A program made the position numbers and the translations under genes. The notes beneath the pieces were generated by a model. The model did no database searches. It saw nothing but the letters and a program-made list of their open reading frames with translations, and was not told the DNA's origin. 64,000 nt of DNA from Methylorubrum populi (GTDB lineage: Bacteria > Pseudomonadota > Alphaproteobacteria > Rhizobiales > Beijerinckiaceae): the NCBI GenBank assembly GCA_036946625.1, contig JAQIIU010000001.1:248001-312000 (forward strand). The letters are read 5' to 3'. Positions 40,635 to 48,680 of the stretch are shown one piece after another. Every line of letters begins with the position of its first letter. The first letter of the stretch is position 1.

Positions 40635-41867
40635 ATGACCACCCCCGCGACGGCGACCGCTCCCGAGCCCGTCCTGCAGGTGCGCGCCGTGCCGGGCATG
40701 GCCCGGTTCGACGCGGCCGAGTGGGACGCGCTCGCCACCTCCCCCGAGACGCTGAGCGCCGGCGACGAGACCTTCAACCCGTTCACCTGCCACGCCTTCC
40801 TCTCGGCGCTGGAGGAATCGGCGTGCGTCTCCCGCCGCACCGGCTGGCTGCCGCTGCACGTGCGCGTCGAGCGCGCGGGAAAACTCGTCGGGGCCGCGCC
40901 CTGCTATCTCAAGTCCCACAGCCAGGGCGAGTACGTGTTCGACCACGGCTGGGCCGACGCCTACGAGCGGGCCGGGGGCAGCTACTACCCGAAGCTCCAG
41001 GTCAGCGTGCCCTTCACGCCCGTGACGGGCCCCCGCTTCCTGATCGCCCCGGGGGAAGATCCCGACACCGCCGCGGCCGCGATCGTCGCCGGGCTTCGCG
41101 CCCTGCGGGGCCAGACGGAGGCTTCCTCGATCCACGTCACCTTCATGCGCGGGCGCGAGGCCGAGCAGGCGGAAGCGCTGGGAATGCTGCCGCGGATGGA
41201 CCAGCAGTTCCACTGGGAGAACCGGGGCTACGCCACCTTCGACGACTTCCTGGGGGCGCTCGCCTCGCGCAAGCGCAAGGCGATCAAGCGGGAGCGGCGC
41301 GAGGCCCTGAGCGCAGGCATCACGGTCGCGCGCAAGACCGGCGCCGACATCACCGAAGCCGATTGGGACGCGTTCTACGCGTTCTATCAGGACACCGGCG
41401 CCCGCAAATGGGGCCGGCCCTACCTCAACCGAAAGTTCTTCTCGCTGATCGGCGAGCGGATGGCGGATCGCATCCTGCTCGTCATCGCCCGGAACGGGGC
41501 CGAAAACCGGGAGACGCCGATCGCCGGCGCCATCAACTTCATCGGCGACGTCGCGCTCTACGGGCGCAACTGGGGCTGCATCGAGGATCACCCCTTCCTG
41601 CATTTCGAGGTGTGCTACTATCAGGCCATCGATTTTGCGATTCACCGCAGGCTGAAGCGGGTCGAGGCGGGCGCGCAGGGCGAGCACAAGATCGCCCGCG
41701 GCTACCGCCCGGTGCCGATGCACTCGGCCCACGACATCGCCGATCCGGCGCTGGCCCGCGCGGTGTCGGAATACCTGGGGCGGGAGCGCGGCCATGTCCA
41801 CGCGGCGATCGCCGCGTACGAGCGGATGTCGCCGTTCCGCCAGAGCTGCGAGGAGCCCGAAGCATGA
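40635..41867 (+). CDS. FemAB/GNAT-like acyltransferase (DUF482 family)
   Basis: The protein has 410 residues from ATG 40635. It starts with PVLQVRAVPGMARFDAAEWD and has FVFDHGWADAYERAGGSYYP-type text (EYVFDHGWADAYERAGGSYY), VSVPFTPVTGPRFLIAPGED, FLGALASRKRKAIKRERREA and AGAINFIGDVALYGRNWG, then a closing EHKIARGYRPVPMHSAHDI. These are hallmarks of the DUF482/peptidoglycan-biosynthesis-like N-acetyltransferases. The substrate is not known. Its stop overlaps the M20 amidohydrolase start as ATGA, so the two probably act together, for example in acylation and deacylation of an amine or amino acid. Confidence 0.82.
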   Translation: MTTPATATAPEPVLQVRAVPGMARFDAAEWDALATSPETLSAGDETFNPFTCHAFLSALEESACVSRRTGWLPLHVRVERAGKLVGAAPCYLKSHSQGEYVFDHGWADAYERAGGSYYPKLQVSVPFTPVTGPRFLIAPGEDPDTAAAAIVAGLRALRGQTEASSIHVTFMRGREAEQAEALGMLPRMDQQFHWENRGYATFDDFLGALASRKRKAIKRERREALSAGITVARKTGADITEADWDAFYAFYQDTGARKWGRPYLNRKFFSLIGERMADRILLVIARNGAENRETPIAGAINFIGDVALYGRNWGCIEDHPFLHFEVCYYQAIDFAIHRRLKRVEAGAQGEHKIARGYRPVPMHSAHDIADPALARAVSEYLGRERGHVHAAIAAYERMSPFRQSCEEPEA

Positions 41868-43021
41868 GCCCGATCGACCGTATCCGCGCTTTCGCGGACG
41901 AATTGACCGCCCTGCGGCGGGATCTCCACGCCCATCCCGAGCTCGGCTTCGAGGAGACCCGCACCTCGGGCGTCGTCGCCGAGCACCTGGAGAGGTTCGG
42001 CATCGAGGTGCACCGGGGCCTGGGCAAGACCGGCGTGGTCGGCGTGCTCCGGGGCCGCCCGGGCCAGCGCCGGATCGGGCTTCGCGCCGACATGGACGCC
42101 CTGCCGATCACCGAGGAGACCAACCTCCCCTACCGCTCGACCGTGCCCGGCAAGATGCACGCCTGCGGGCATGACGGGCACACCACCATGCTGCTCGGCG
42201 CCGCCCGCTACCTCGCCGAGACCCGCGACTTCGACGGCACCGCCGTGTTCGTGTTCCAGCCGGCGGAGGAGGGCTTGGGGGGAGCCCGCGCCATGATCGC
42301 CGACGGCCTGTTCGAAAGGTTCCCCGTCGACGAGATCTACGCGCTCCACAACGCGCCGCACGGGCCGCACGGCGTGCTTCAGGTGCGACCCGGCCCGATC
42401 ATGGCGGCGGCCGATTTCTTCGACATCCGCATCACCGGCCGCGGCGCGCACGCGGCGATGCCGCACCAGGGCATCGACCCGATCGTGGTCGCCACGGGGC
42501 TGGCGCAGGCGATGCAGTCGATCGTCAGCCGCAACAGCGATCCGCTGAAATCCGCGGTCGTCTCGATCACGCAGATCCATGCGGGCGCGGCCTACAACGT
42601 CATTCCCGAGGGCGCCCATCTGACCGGCACCGTGCGCACCTTCGACGCGGATCTGCGCCGGCTGATCGCCACCCGCATCCGCGAACTGGCGGCGGGCTTC
42701 GCCGCGGCCTACGGCGCCGCCATCGAGGTGGACCTGCGCGACGTGTTCTCGGTGCTCGACAATCACCCCGAGCAGGCGGCGGCCGCGGTCGAGGTCGCGA
42801 CCGAGCTGTTCGGCTCCGAAAAGGTCGAGGCGAACACCGTGCCGCGCATGGGCAGCGAGGATTTCGCCGACATGGTCGCGGCGGTGCCCGGCGCCTATGC
42901 CTGGCTCGGCGCCACGCCGGGGCCGGGCCTGCACAATGCCGGCTTCGACTTCGACGACAGCCTGATCCCGCTGGGCGCCGCCTATCTGGCGCGGATGGTG
43001 GAGCGGCGCGCGGCGGCGTGA
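41864..43021 (+). CDS. M20-family amidohydrolase (hippurate/N-acyl amino acid hydrolase type)
   Basis: The protein has 385 residues. Metal-binding and catalytic parts are visible: LRRDLHAHPELGFEETRTSG, GLRADMDALPITEETNLPYR, MHACGHDGHTTMLLGAARYL and VFVFQPAEEGLGGARAMI, with the late RMGSEDFADM. The dimerisation domain lies in the middle (ITGRGAHAAMPHQGIDPI). It hydrolyses N-acyl amino acids or related amides; the exact substrate is unknown. The start ATG overlaps the acyltransferase stop. Confidence 0.92.
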   Translation: MSPIDRIRAFADELTALRRDLHAHPELGFEETRTSGVVAEHLERFGIEVHRGLGKTGVVGVLRGRPGQRRIGLRADMDALPITEETNLPYRSTVPGKMHACGHDGHTTMLLGAARYLAETRDFDGTAVFVFQPAEEGLGGARAMIADGLFERFPVDEIYALHNAPHGPHGVLQVRPGPIMAAADFFDIRITGRGAHAAMPHQGIDPIVVATGLAQAMQSIVSRNSDPLKSAVVSITQIHAGAAYNVIPEGAHLTGTVRTFDADLRRLIATRIRELAAGFAAAYGAAIEVDLRDVFSVLDNHPEQAAAAVEVATELFGSEKVEANTVPRMGSEDFADMVAAVPGAYAWLGATPGPGLHNAGFDFDDSLIPLGAAYLARMVERRAAA

Positions 43022-43069
43022 CGCGACGACCCCGGCATGCGAGGAGAGGGGCCCCGGGCGGATCGGACG

Positions 43070-43215
43070 CCTTTTCATACGGTTTGCTGTCGATCGCTTC
43101 GGACTTTGCCGGACTCCGTCATCGCGAGCGTCAGCGAAGCGGTCCAGCGGCGCGACCTTTCCGGAGAGGTCGCGGACTGGATGGCTTCGGCTTCGCCTCG
43201 CCATGACGAGGAGAG
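43070..43215. repeat. Dispersed repeat, family B, copy in the M20-ada gap
   Basis: CGTCATCGCGAGCG followed by AAGCGGTCCAG, GGCGCGACCTTTCCGGA, AGGTCGCGGACTGGATGGCT and TTCGCCTCGCCATGAC. The same order as 46049-46175, including the GTCGATCGCTTC lead-in. The inner CGCGACC/GGTCGCG arms can form a hairpin. Confidence 0.7.
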
Positions 43216-43348
43216 ACCGAAGCCATCCAGTGGACGCCTTTTCACACGATCGACACGGCGTCGTTCGGTTTCGGCAGCAAGGAACGGGATGCGCGCCCCG
43301 CGCCATCCGGTCAGGGTCACCGCATCCCCTTTCCCCCGGAGGAGCCCC

Positions 43349-44434
43349 ATGCTCGCCGAACCCGAGACCGTCCCGTCCCATGAATCCCCGCTCACCGAGG
43401 CACGAATGCGCGCGGCGGTCGCGGCGCGCGACGCCGGCTTCGACGGGCGCTTCGTCTATGCCGTGCGCTCCACGGGCGTCTATTGCCGGCCGAGCTGCCC
43501 GTCGCGGGCGGCGCGGCCGGAGAACCTCAGCTTCCACGCCGGCATCGCCGAGGCGGAACGGGCCGGCTTCCGGCCCTGCCGCCGCTGCCGGCCGGACGAG
43601 GCCGCGGCCTCCGAACGCCACGCCGAGGCCGTGACCCGCGCCTGCCGGCTGATCGCGGCGGCCGAGACGCCGCCCTCCCTCGACGCGCTCGCCCGCGCGG
43701 CGTCCTTGAGCCCGTTCCACTTCCACCGGATCTTCAAGGCGGTCACCGGCGTGACGCCCCGGGCCTATGCGCAGGCCCACCGGGCGGGGCGGGCCGCCGA
43801 CAGCCTCGCGCAGGGCCGCACCGTGACGGAGAGCGTCTACGCCGCCGGCTACGGCGCGCCGAGCCGGTTCTACGCCGGCGCCGCCGAGCGGCTCGGCATG
43901 AGCCCGTCGGCCTACCGCCGGGGCGGCGCGGGCGAGCGGATCGTCTTCGCGACGAGCCCCTGCGCGCTCGGCCTCGTGCTGGTGGCCGCGACCGCGCGGG
44001 GCCTCTGCGCGATCCTGCTCGGCGACGCGGCGGACGCGCTCCGGGGCGAACTCGGGGCGCGCTTCCCGCGGGCGGAGATCGTGGCCGGAGAAGCGGATTT
44101 CGCGGCGACGGTGGCGCAGGTCGTGCGCCTCGTCGAGGCGCCGGGGGCCGCCTTCGACCTGCCGCTCGACATCGGCGGCACCGCCTTCCAGCAACGGGTC
44201 TGGCAGGCCCTGCGCCGCATCCCGGCGGGCGCCACCGCGACCTATGCCGAGATCGCCCGCGCCATCGGCGAGCCGGCGGCGGTGCGTGCGGTGGCCATGG
44301 CCTGCGGCGCCAACCGGATCGCGGTGGCGATCCCCTGCCACCGGGTGGTGCGCTCGGACGGGGCGCTCTCCGGCTACCGCTGGGGCACGGCGCGCAAGGC
44401 GGAACTGCTCGCCCGCGAGGGGGTGAAGCGGTAG
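43349..44434 (+). CDS. ada: Ada: bifunctional methyl-phosphotriester/O6-methylguanine methyltransferase and regulator
   Basis: The protein has 361 residues from ATG 43349, with GGAGGAG 8 bp upstream. The N-terminal Ada zinc domain (residues 15-90) has the four-cysteine site GVYCRPSCPSR and RPCRRCRPDEA. An AraC helix-turn-helix follows (SLDALARAASLSPFHFHRIF). The C-terminal methyltransferase has IAVAIPCHRVVRSDGALSGY with the acceptor cysteine in PCHRV. It repairs alkylated DNA and induces its own regulon. All three domains are intact. Confidence 0.95.
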   Translation: MLAEPETVPSHESPLTEARMRAAVAARDAGFDGRFVYAVRSTGVYCRPSCPSRAARPENLSFHAGIAEAERAGFRPCRRCRPDEAAASERHAEAVTRACRLIAAAETPPSLDALARAASLSPFHFHRIFKAVTGVTPRAYAQAHRAGRAADSLAQGRTVTESVYAAGYGAPSRFYAGAAERLGMSPSAYRRGGAGERIVFATSPCALGLVLVAATARGLCAILLGDAADALRGELGARFPRAEIVAGEADFAATVAQVVRLVEAPGAAFDLPLDIGGTAFQQRVWQALRRIPAGATATYAEIARAIGEPAAVRAVAMACGANRIAVAIPCHRVVRSDGALSGYRWGTARKAELLAREGVKR

Positions 44435-44462
44435 CGCCTCGTCCGGGACGATGCGCGGCGCG

Positions 44463-44633
44463 TCAGGCCGGCACGGCCGAACCGGGCGGGGCCGGGCCGA
44501 GCCCGGCGGCGGCGTGCGCGCCCTCGGCCAGCATCGCGGTGGAGCCGGTGAGAGAGGCCCCGACGAACTTCGCCGCCGCGATGGCGAGGTTGGCGCCCGC
44601 CGCCGTGTAGATCGCCCCCGCGGTCTCGGCCAT
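44463..44633 (-). pseudogene. N-terminal fragment of a cation diffusion facilitator (CDF) transporter
   Basis: A 56-residue frame reads MAETAGAIYTAAGANLAIAA then AKFVGASLTGSTAMLAEGAH. This is the first transmembrane helix and the start of the second of CDF metal transporters, where the family normally continues SxVDTGNxxL. Here it turns into AAAGLGPAPPGSAVPA and stops. The remaining five helices and metal-binding aspartates are missing. It is either a dead 5' remnant or a tiny membrane peptide. Confidence 0.6.
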
Positions 44634-44760
44634 GTCCCGTTCCCTGCGGCGGCGGCAAGCTTCGCCGTCTTCGCGGGGTCGTCAACGCGCCGCAACCGTC
44701 GCGGTTGCCGGGGCGAGGCCGCCCGTGCAACCTGCCGCACGAAACGGGAGCCGCCGCGCG

Positions 44761-45189
44761 ATGACGCCTTACGATCCGGACAACGTCTTCGGAAAGATTC
44801 TGCGCGGGGAGATTCCCGCGCACAGGGTCTACGAGGACGAGCACAGCCTCGCCTTCATGGACGTGATGCCCCAGGGCGAGGGCCACACCCTGGTGATCCC
44901 CAAGGCCCCCTCGCGCGGGCTGCTCGATGCGGAGCCGAAGACGCTCGCCGCCCTGATCGACACGGTGCAGCGGGTCGGCCGCGCGGTGAAGGCGGCCTTC
45001 GCGGCGGATGGGCTGACGCTGTTCCAGTACAACGAGCCGGCCGGCGGGCAGACGGTGTTCCACCTGCACTTCCACCTCGTGCCGCGCCATGACGGCGTGC
45101 CGCTGAAGCGCCACGAGGGCGGCATGGCCGACAACGCCGTGCTCGCCGAGCACGCCGCGCGCATCCGGGCGGCGCTGGACGACGCCTGA
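44761..45189 (+). CDS. HIT-family nucleotide hydrolase/transferase
   Basis: The protein has 142 residues. The histidine triad is HLHFHLVPR near residue 100. The HINT-branch features are NVFGKILRGEIPAHRVYEDE at the start and DVMPQGEGHTLVIPK in the middle. It hydrolyses AMP-linked compounds such as adenosine phosphoramidates. A good start (ATGACGCC) follows a roughly 125-bp gap after the divergent CDF fragment. Full length for the family. Confidence 0.92.
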   Translation: MTPYDPDNVFGKILRGEIPAHRVYEDEHSLAFMDVMPQGEGHTLVIPKAPSRGLLDAEPKTLAALIDTVQRVGRAVKAAFAADGLTLFQYNEPAGGQTVFHLHFHLVPRHDGVPLKRHEGGMADNAVLAEHAARIRAALDDA

Positions 45190-45204
45190 ACGGGGTGGGT
45201 GCGA

Positions 45205-45579
45205 TCAGACCGTCGGCGCCGCGCCCATCGCGGCGACGGCCGAGCGCAGGGCCGCGTTCTCGGCTTCCAGCTCGGCGATCCGGCGCAGCAGGGCGGCGAC
45301 CGGCGGTTCGGGCGCGGCGGGCTGCTGCTGCGCCTCGAAGGCGACGCCCACGGCGTCGTCCCGGCGCCAGCGCAGGTTCGAGCGGAGCGTCGCCTCCTTC
45401 TGCGGGATGTAGAGGTCGAACGCGTCCGGCAGGGCGTTGGTCTGGCTGAGTTCCAGCCGGGCGCCCGCCTCCGAGAAGTCGCGCACGAGGCAGTCCATGC
45501 TGGACGCACCCTTGTTGAAGAGGATCCGCCCCTTGAGGAAGGTCCGCTTGCGGACCTCCTGGCGCCTCTCGCTGATCAT
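45205..45579 (-). CDS. PilZ-domain protein with C-terminal coiled segment
   Basis: The protein has 124 residues from ATG 45579. PilZ signature parts are ERRQEVRKRTFLKGRILFNK (the RxxxR c-di-GMP loop region) and CLVRDFSEAGARLELSQTNA (the D/NxSxxG motif as DFSEAGA). After the barrel comes a short leucine/alanine-rich heptad stretch (ALLRRIAELEAENAALRSAV) that could form a coiled coil. A c-di-GMP-responsive or simply structural PilZ role is likely; the target is unknown. Convergent with the HIT gene, 15 bp apart. Confidence 0.85.
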   Translation of the reverse strand: MISERRQEVRKRTFLKGRILFNKGASSMDCLVRDFSEAGARLELSQTNALPDAFDLYIPQKEATLRSNLRWRRDDAVGVAFEAQQQPAAPEPPVAALLRRIAELEAENAALRSAVAAMGAAPTV

Positions 45580-45656
45580 GATCGGTGCTCCGGCCCGCCT
45601 GACATCGTCCCCGTATGCCATGGCGGCCGTTAAGGAATGCTCGACGGAGAACCCGC

Positions 45657-45905
45657 TCAGGCGCCTCCGGCCGGGCGCTCCGCCCCGCGCTCGTCGAGGC
45701 ACTGGAACAGGTAGAAGCCGTTGAAGCGCACGGCGGTGGCCGCGGCGCGGTCGTCGAAGCCGGGCGGAGGGCTGGCGCTGCCGTCGATCCGGCCGCCGAA
45801 GGTCCAGCGGCGGCCGCCGACGAAGCGCGGCACGGCGCAACTCTCCGGAACGGCGCAGAAGAGCGCCTCCCTGCCCCGTCGGCGGAACAGGTTGTAGCTT
45901 CGCAT
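45657..45905 (-). CDS. Small hypothetical protein, 82 residues
   Basis: Starts MRSYNLFRRRGREALFCAVP and contains WTFGGRIDGSASPPPGFDDR and ATAVRFNGFYLFQCLDE. The text is coherent and G/C third-position bias is kept, so a real small cytoplasmic protein is likely. Family unknown to me. It is upstream of the PilZ gene on the same strand. Confidence 0.6.
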   Translation of the reverse strand: MRSYNLFRRRGREALFCAVPESCAVPRFVGGRRWTFGGRIDGSASPPPGFDDRAAATAVRFNGFYLFQCLDERGAERPAGGA

Positions 45906-46048
45906 CGGACATCCTCCGCATCGCCGCACCCTCGGACGACGGGTTAGCCCGACAATCGGTCGGGTTTGTGTCTGTCCGCCCGCCCGCAGGTCATGGCGGG
46001 TGGCGTTTCGCGGGTGGGGGTCCGGCGGTCCCGGTCAGACCGTTTCCG

Positions 46049-46200
46049 ATCGATCGCTTCAGGGTTTCGCCCCACGCCGTCATCGCGAGCGGCCGCGAAG
46101 CGATCCAGGGCGCGACATGTCCGGAAAGGTCGCGCCCTGGATGGCCACGGCTTCGCCTCGCAATGACACAGGAGAGGCCGAGGTCATCAACCGGATGTCG
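46049..46200. repeat. Dispersed repeat, family B, longest copy
   Basis: GATCGATCGCTTC, then CGTCATCGCGAGCG and a perfect 13-bp-arm hairpin TCCAGGGCGCGAC (46105-46117) with GTCGCGCCCTGGA (46130-46142), then GGCCACGGCTTCGCCTCGCA and ATGAC. Copies or part-copies lie at 35290, 38608 and 43070. The hairpin suggests a REP/BIME-like element. Confidence 0.75.
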
Positions 46201-46391
46201 TATCAGACCGGCAGGGGCGACGCGTCCGCCCGGCAATCGGGCTCCTCGGTCGGGGTGTTACGGATCGCGGCGGCGAGGCGGACGGCGTGATCGATGAGCG
46301 CCATGGGGGTGAAGCCCTGCGGCCCGTTCCCGCGCGGCTCGCCGCTTCCCGCGTCGATCTCCCCGGACGCCGTGAGGGGGCGGCCCGCGGC

Positions 46392-47570
46392 TCAGGGGGC
46401 TTGTTCCCCGCCGATCCGAGCGCCCGTCCAGGTGGCGAGCACCGTCAGATCGGCGGACAGCGCGACGAGGTCGGCGGCGTGGCCGGGGGCGATCCGGCCG
46501 AGCCGTGCGTCGAGCCCGAGGAAGCGGGCCGGCGTCAGGGAGGCCATCGCCAGGGCCTCCTCGACGGAGGCGCCGCCGCGCGTGCGCATGTGGCGCACGG
46601 CCTGCGCCATGGTGATCGCCGCGCCGGCCAGCGTGCCGTCCGCGCCGGTGAGGCGGTCGCCCTGGCGGACGATCCGTCGGCCGAACAGGGTGAAGGCGGC
46701 GTCCGGGCGCGGGTCGCCGACCGGGGGCATCGCGTCGGTGACGAGCATCAGCCGGTCGCGCCCCTTGAGCCGCAGGGCCAGCCGGAGCTGGTCGTCGCCG
46801 ACATGGTGGCCGTCGGCGATGAGGCCGGCGAAGGCTTCCGGCTCGCACAGCGCCACGCCGACGGCGCCGGGCTCGCGCGGGCCGATCTGCGACATCGCGT
46901 TGAACAGGTGGGTGAAGCCGGTGAGTCCCTCGGCCATCGCCCGGCGGATCGCCGGGCCGGGGTCGGCGGTGTGCCCGGCGCAGATCCGGGCGCCGCGGGC
47001 GACGAGATCGGCCACCGCGCCGGGCGGCACCCGCTCGGGGGCGAGCGTCACCAGGGTGAGGCCGCGCGGGCCCAGTCCGGTCAGCAGCTCGGCATCGCCG
47101 GGGCCGAAATCGGCGAGCCGGGCGGGGTCGTGGATGCCGATCCGCTGCGGGCTCAGGAAGGGCCCTTCGAGGTGGATGCCGAGGATGCCGGGCACGCCCG
47201 CGCGAATCGCCGCCGCGACGCCCTCGATCGCCGCCCGGATCGCGGGGCGCGTGTCGGTGACGAGGGTCGGCAGCAGGGCGGTGGTGCCGCCGCGCCGATG
47301 CGCCGCCGCGATCCGGGCGATGGCGTCCACGCTCGGATCGTCGTTGAGCAGCACCCCGCCGCCGCCGTTGACCTGAAGGTCGACGAAGCCCGGCGCCAGG
47401 ATCGCACCCGCCGGCAGGCGGGTGACCGGCAGGTCCGCGGGCGGATCGGCGGTGAGATCGGCGATCCGGCGATCGCGCAGCACGACGGTCCGGTCGCGCC
47501 AGAGGCGCTCCCCGTCGAAGACCCACTCGGCCGCGAGCGCCTGATGATCCCGGGATCCCAAAGGGATCAT
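46392..47570 (-). CDS. nagA: N-acetylglucosamine-6-phosphate deacetylase (NagA)
   Basis: The protein has 392 residues. Amidohydrolase-fold features are APGFVDLQVNGGGGVLLNDD, LGIHLEGPFLSPQRIGIHDP (the catalytic Glu), ICAGHTADPGPAIRRAMAEG, THLFNAMSQIGPREPGAVG, IADGHHVGDDQLRLALRLKG and LMLVTDAMPPVG (the catalytic Asp). It deacetylates GlcNAc-6-phosphate from cell-wall recycling. Its start ATG (47570) lies inside a palindromic repeat cluster, so the first roughly 14 residues are repeat-derived; TTG 47561 would remove 3 of them. Last gene of the murQ-SIS-nagA operon. Confidence 0.92.
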   Translation of the reverse strand: MIPLGSRDHQALAAEWVFDGERLWRDRTVVLRDRRIADLTADPPADLPVTRLPAGAILAPGFVDLQVNGGGGVLLNDDPSVDAIARIAAAHRRGGTTALLPTLVTDTRPAIRAAIEGVAAAIRAGVPGILGIHLEGPFLSPQRIGIHDPARLADFGPGDAELLTGLGPRGLTLVTLAPERVPPGAVADLVARGARICAGHTADPGPAIRRAMAEGLTGFTHLFNAMSQIGPREPGAVGVALCEPEAFAGLIADGHHVGDDQLRLALRLKGRDRLMLVTDAMPPVGDPRPDAAFTLFGRRIVRQGDRLTGADGTLAGAAITMAQAVRHMRTRGGASVEEALAMASLTPARFLGLDARLGRIAPGHAADLVALSADLTVLATWTGARIGGEQAP

Positions 47571-47651
47571 CCCTTTGGCGGGGTATCGGGGCAGAGCCCC
47601 GATGTCCTCCCAGGGCTCCGCCCTGGACCCGCGAAAGGGCTCGCCCTTTCG
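47559..47651. repeat. Cluster of four perfect palindromes between the SIS gene and nagA
   Basis: Four back-to-back hairpins: CAAAGGGA/TCCCTTTG (47559-47577), ATCGGGGC/GCCCCGAT (47585-47603), CCAGGGC/GCCCTGG (47610-47626) and CGAAAGGGC/GCCCTTTCG (47632-47651), with loops of 2-3 bases. They look like a composite REP-type element inserted into the operon. The nagA start codon is in the first. Confidence 0.8.
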
Positions 47652-47664
47652 AAACCCTTCGGCA

Positions 47665-48675
47665 TCACAGCGTCTCCGTGACCTTGGTGAGGCCGGCCGG
47701 CTTGTCCGGGTCGAGACCGCGGCGGCGCGCCTCCGCCTCGATGGCGCGGTAGGCCGGCACCAGCATGGCGACGGGATCGCAGGCCGGGTGGCCGTCGCCG
47801 ATCCAGGGCAGGCGGCCGAGCGGCCCGCCGCAGGCATGGACCCGCATGCCGTCGCCGGAGAGGTCGCGCAACAGGGCATCGACGCCCTCGGCGAGCGGGT
47901 CGGCCTGGCGCAGGGCCAGGACCGGCGTGGCGGCGGAGACCGAGGCGCGCGGGCCGTGGCGCAATTCCGCTGCGGAGAAGCCGAGGGCGGGCAGGCGCAG
48001 GGTCTCGCCGAGCTTGAGCGCGATCTCCCGCACCGGCCCGAGCCCGTGGCCGCGCCCGGTGACGAAGGCCGCCGGCGCGTCCGCCAGATCCGCGCTCCAG
48101 GCGGCCCAGTCGAGGGCGAGCGCCCGGCCGAGGCGCTCGGGCAGAGCGGCGAGGCCGTCGCCGAGGGCCCGGTCGCCGGCCCAGGCCGCCACGAGCGCCG
48201 CGCCGGCCACCAGCGAGTTCGTCACGGTCTTGGTCGCGGCGACCGCCCGCTCCGGCCCGGCCAGGATCGGCAGGACGAGATCGCTCGCCCCCGCGGCGGG
48301 GGAATCGGGATCGTTGACGAGGGCGAGGGTGAGCGCGCCGCCGGCCCGGGCGGCCTGCGTCGCCGCCACGAGGTCGGGCGAGCGGCCCGATTGCGAGACG
48401 ACGATGAAGAGCGCCCCCGCCACCCGCGGCGGCCGCTCGTAGCCCGTGACCACGGAGGGCGCGGCGGCCGAGACGGGCAGGCCGAGGCGCGTCTCGATCA
48501 GGTAGCGCAGGTGGACCCCGGCATGGCCGGAACTGCCCCGCCCGCACACCACCACGAACGGAAACTTTTCGGCAGTCAGCGTTGCGGCGATCCGCGCTGC
48601 CTCCCCTGCCTTCAGGAGGCGTTCCGCGGCGGCGGGGATCTCGGCGATCTCGCTCGCCATCGAAGTGGTCGTCAT
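47665..48675 (-). CDS. SIS-domain aminotransferase/isomerase-like protein (GlmS-C or AgaS type)
   Basis: The protein has 336 residues with two SIS domains: FVVVCGRGSSGHAGVHLRYL and ALFIVVSQSGRSPDLVAATQ in the first, ADAPAAFVTGRGHGLGPVRE and LGETLRLPALGFSAAELRHG in the second. It lacks the glutamine amidotransferase domain, so it is likely a glucosamine-6-phosphate deaminase/isomerase acting after NagA. The start ATG 48675 is 5 bp after the murQ stop; MASEIAEI at 48660 is an alternative. Confidence 0.87.
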   Translation of the reverse strand: MTTTSMASEIAEIPAAAERLLKAGEAARIAATLTAEKFPFVVVCGRGSSGHAGVHLRYLIETRLGLPVSAAAPSVVTGYERPPRVAGALFIVVSQSGRSPDLVAATQAARAGGALTLALVNDPDSPAAGASDLVLPILAGPERAVAATKTVTNSLVAGAALVAAWAGDRALGDGLAALPERLGRALALDWAAWSADLADAPAAFVTGRGHGLGPVREIALKLGETLRLPALGFSAAELRHGPRASVSAATPVLALRQADPLAEGVDALLRDLSGDGMRVHACGGPLGRLPWIGDGHPACDPVAMLVPAYRAIEAEARRRGLDPDKPAGLTKVTETL

Positions 48676-48680
48676 GCGGC

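Noticed and set aside
46203..46304. 33-residue minus frame (MALIDHAVRLAAAIRNTP...) after nagA
   Set aside because: Coherent but tiny, without a ribosome site or recognisable family; it may be a remnant in the nagA frame and cannot be supported as a gene.
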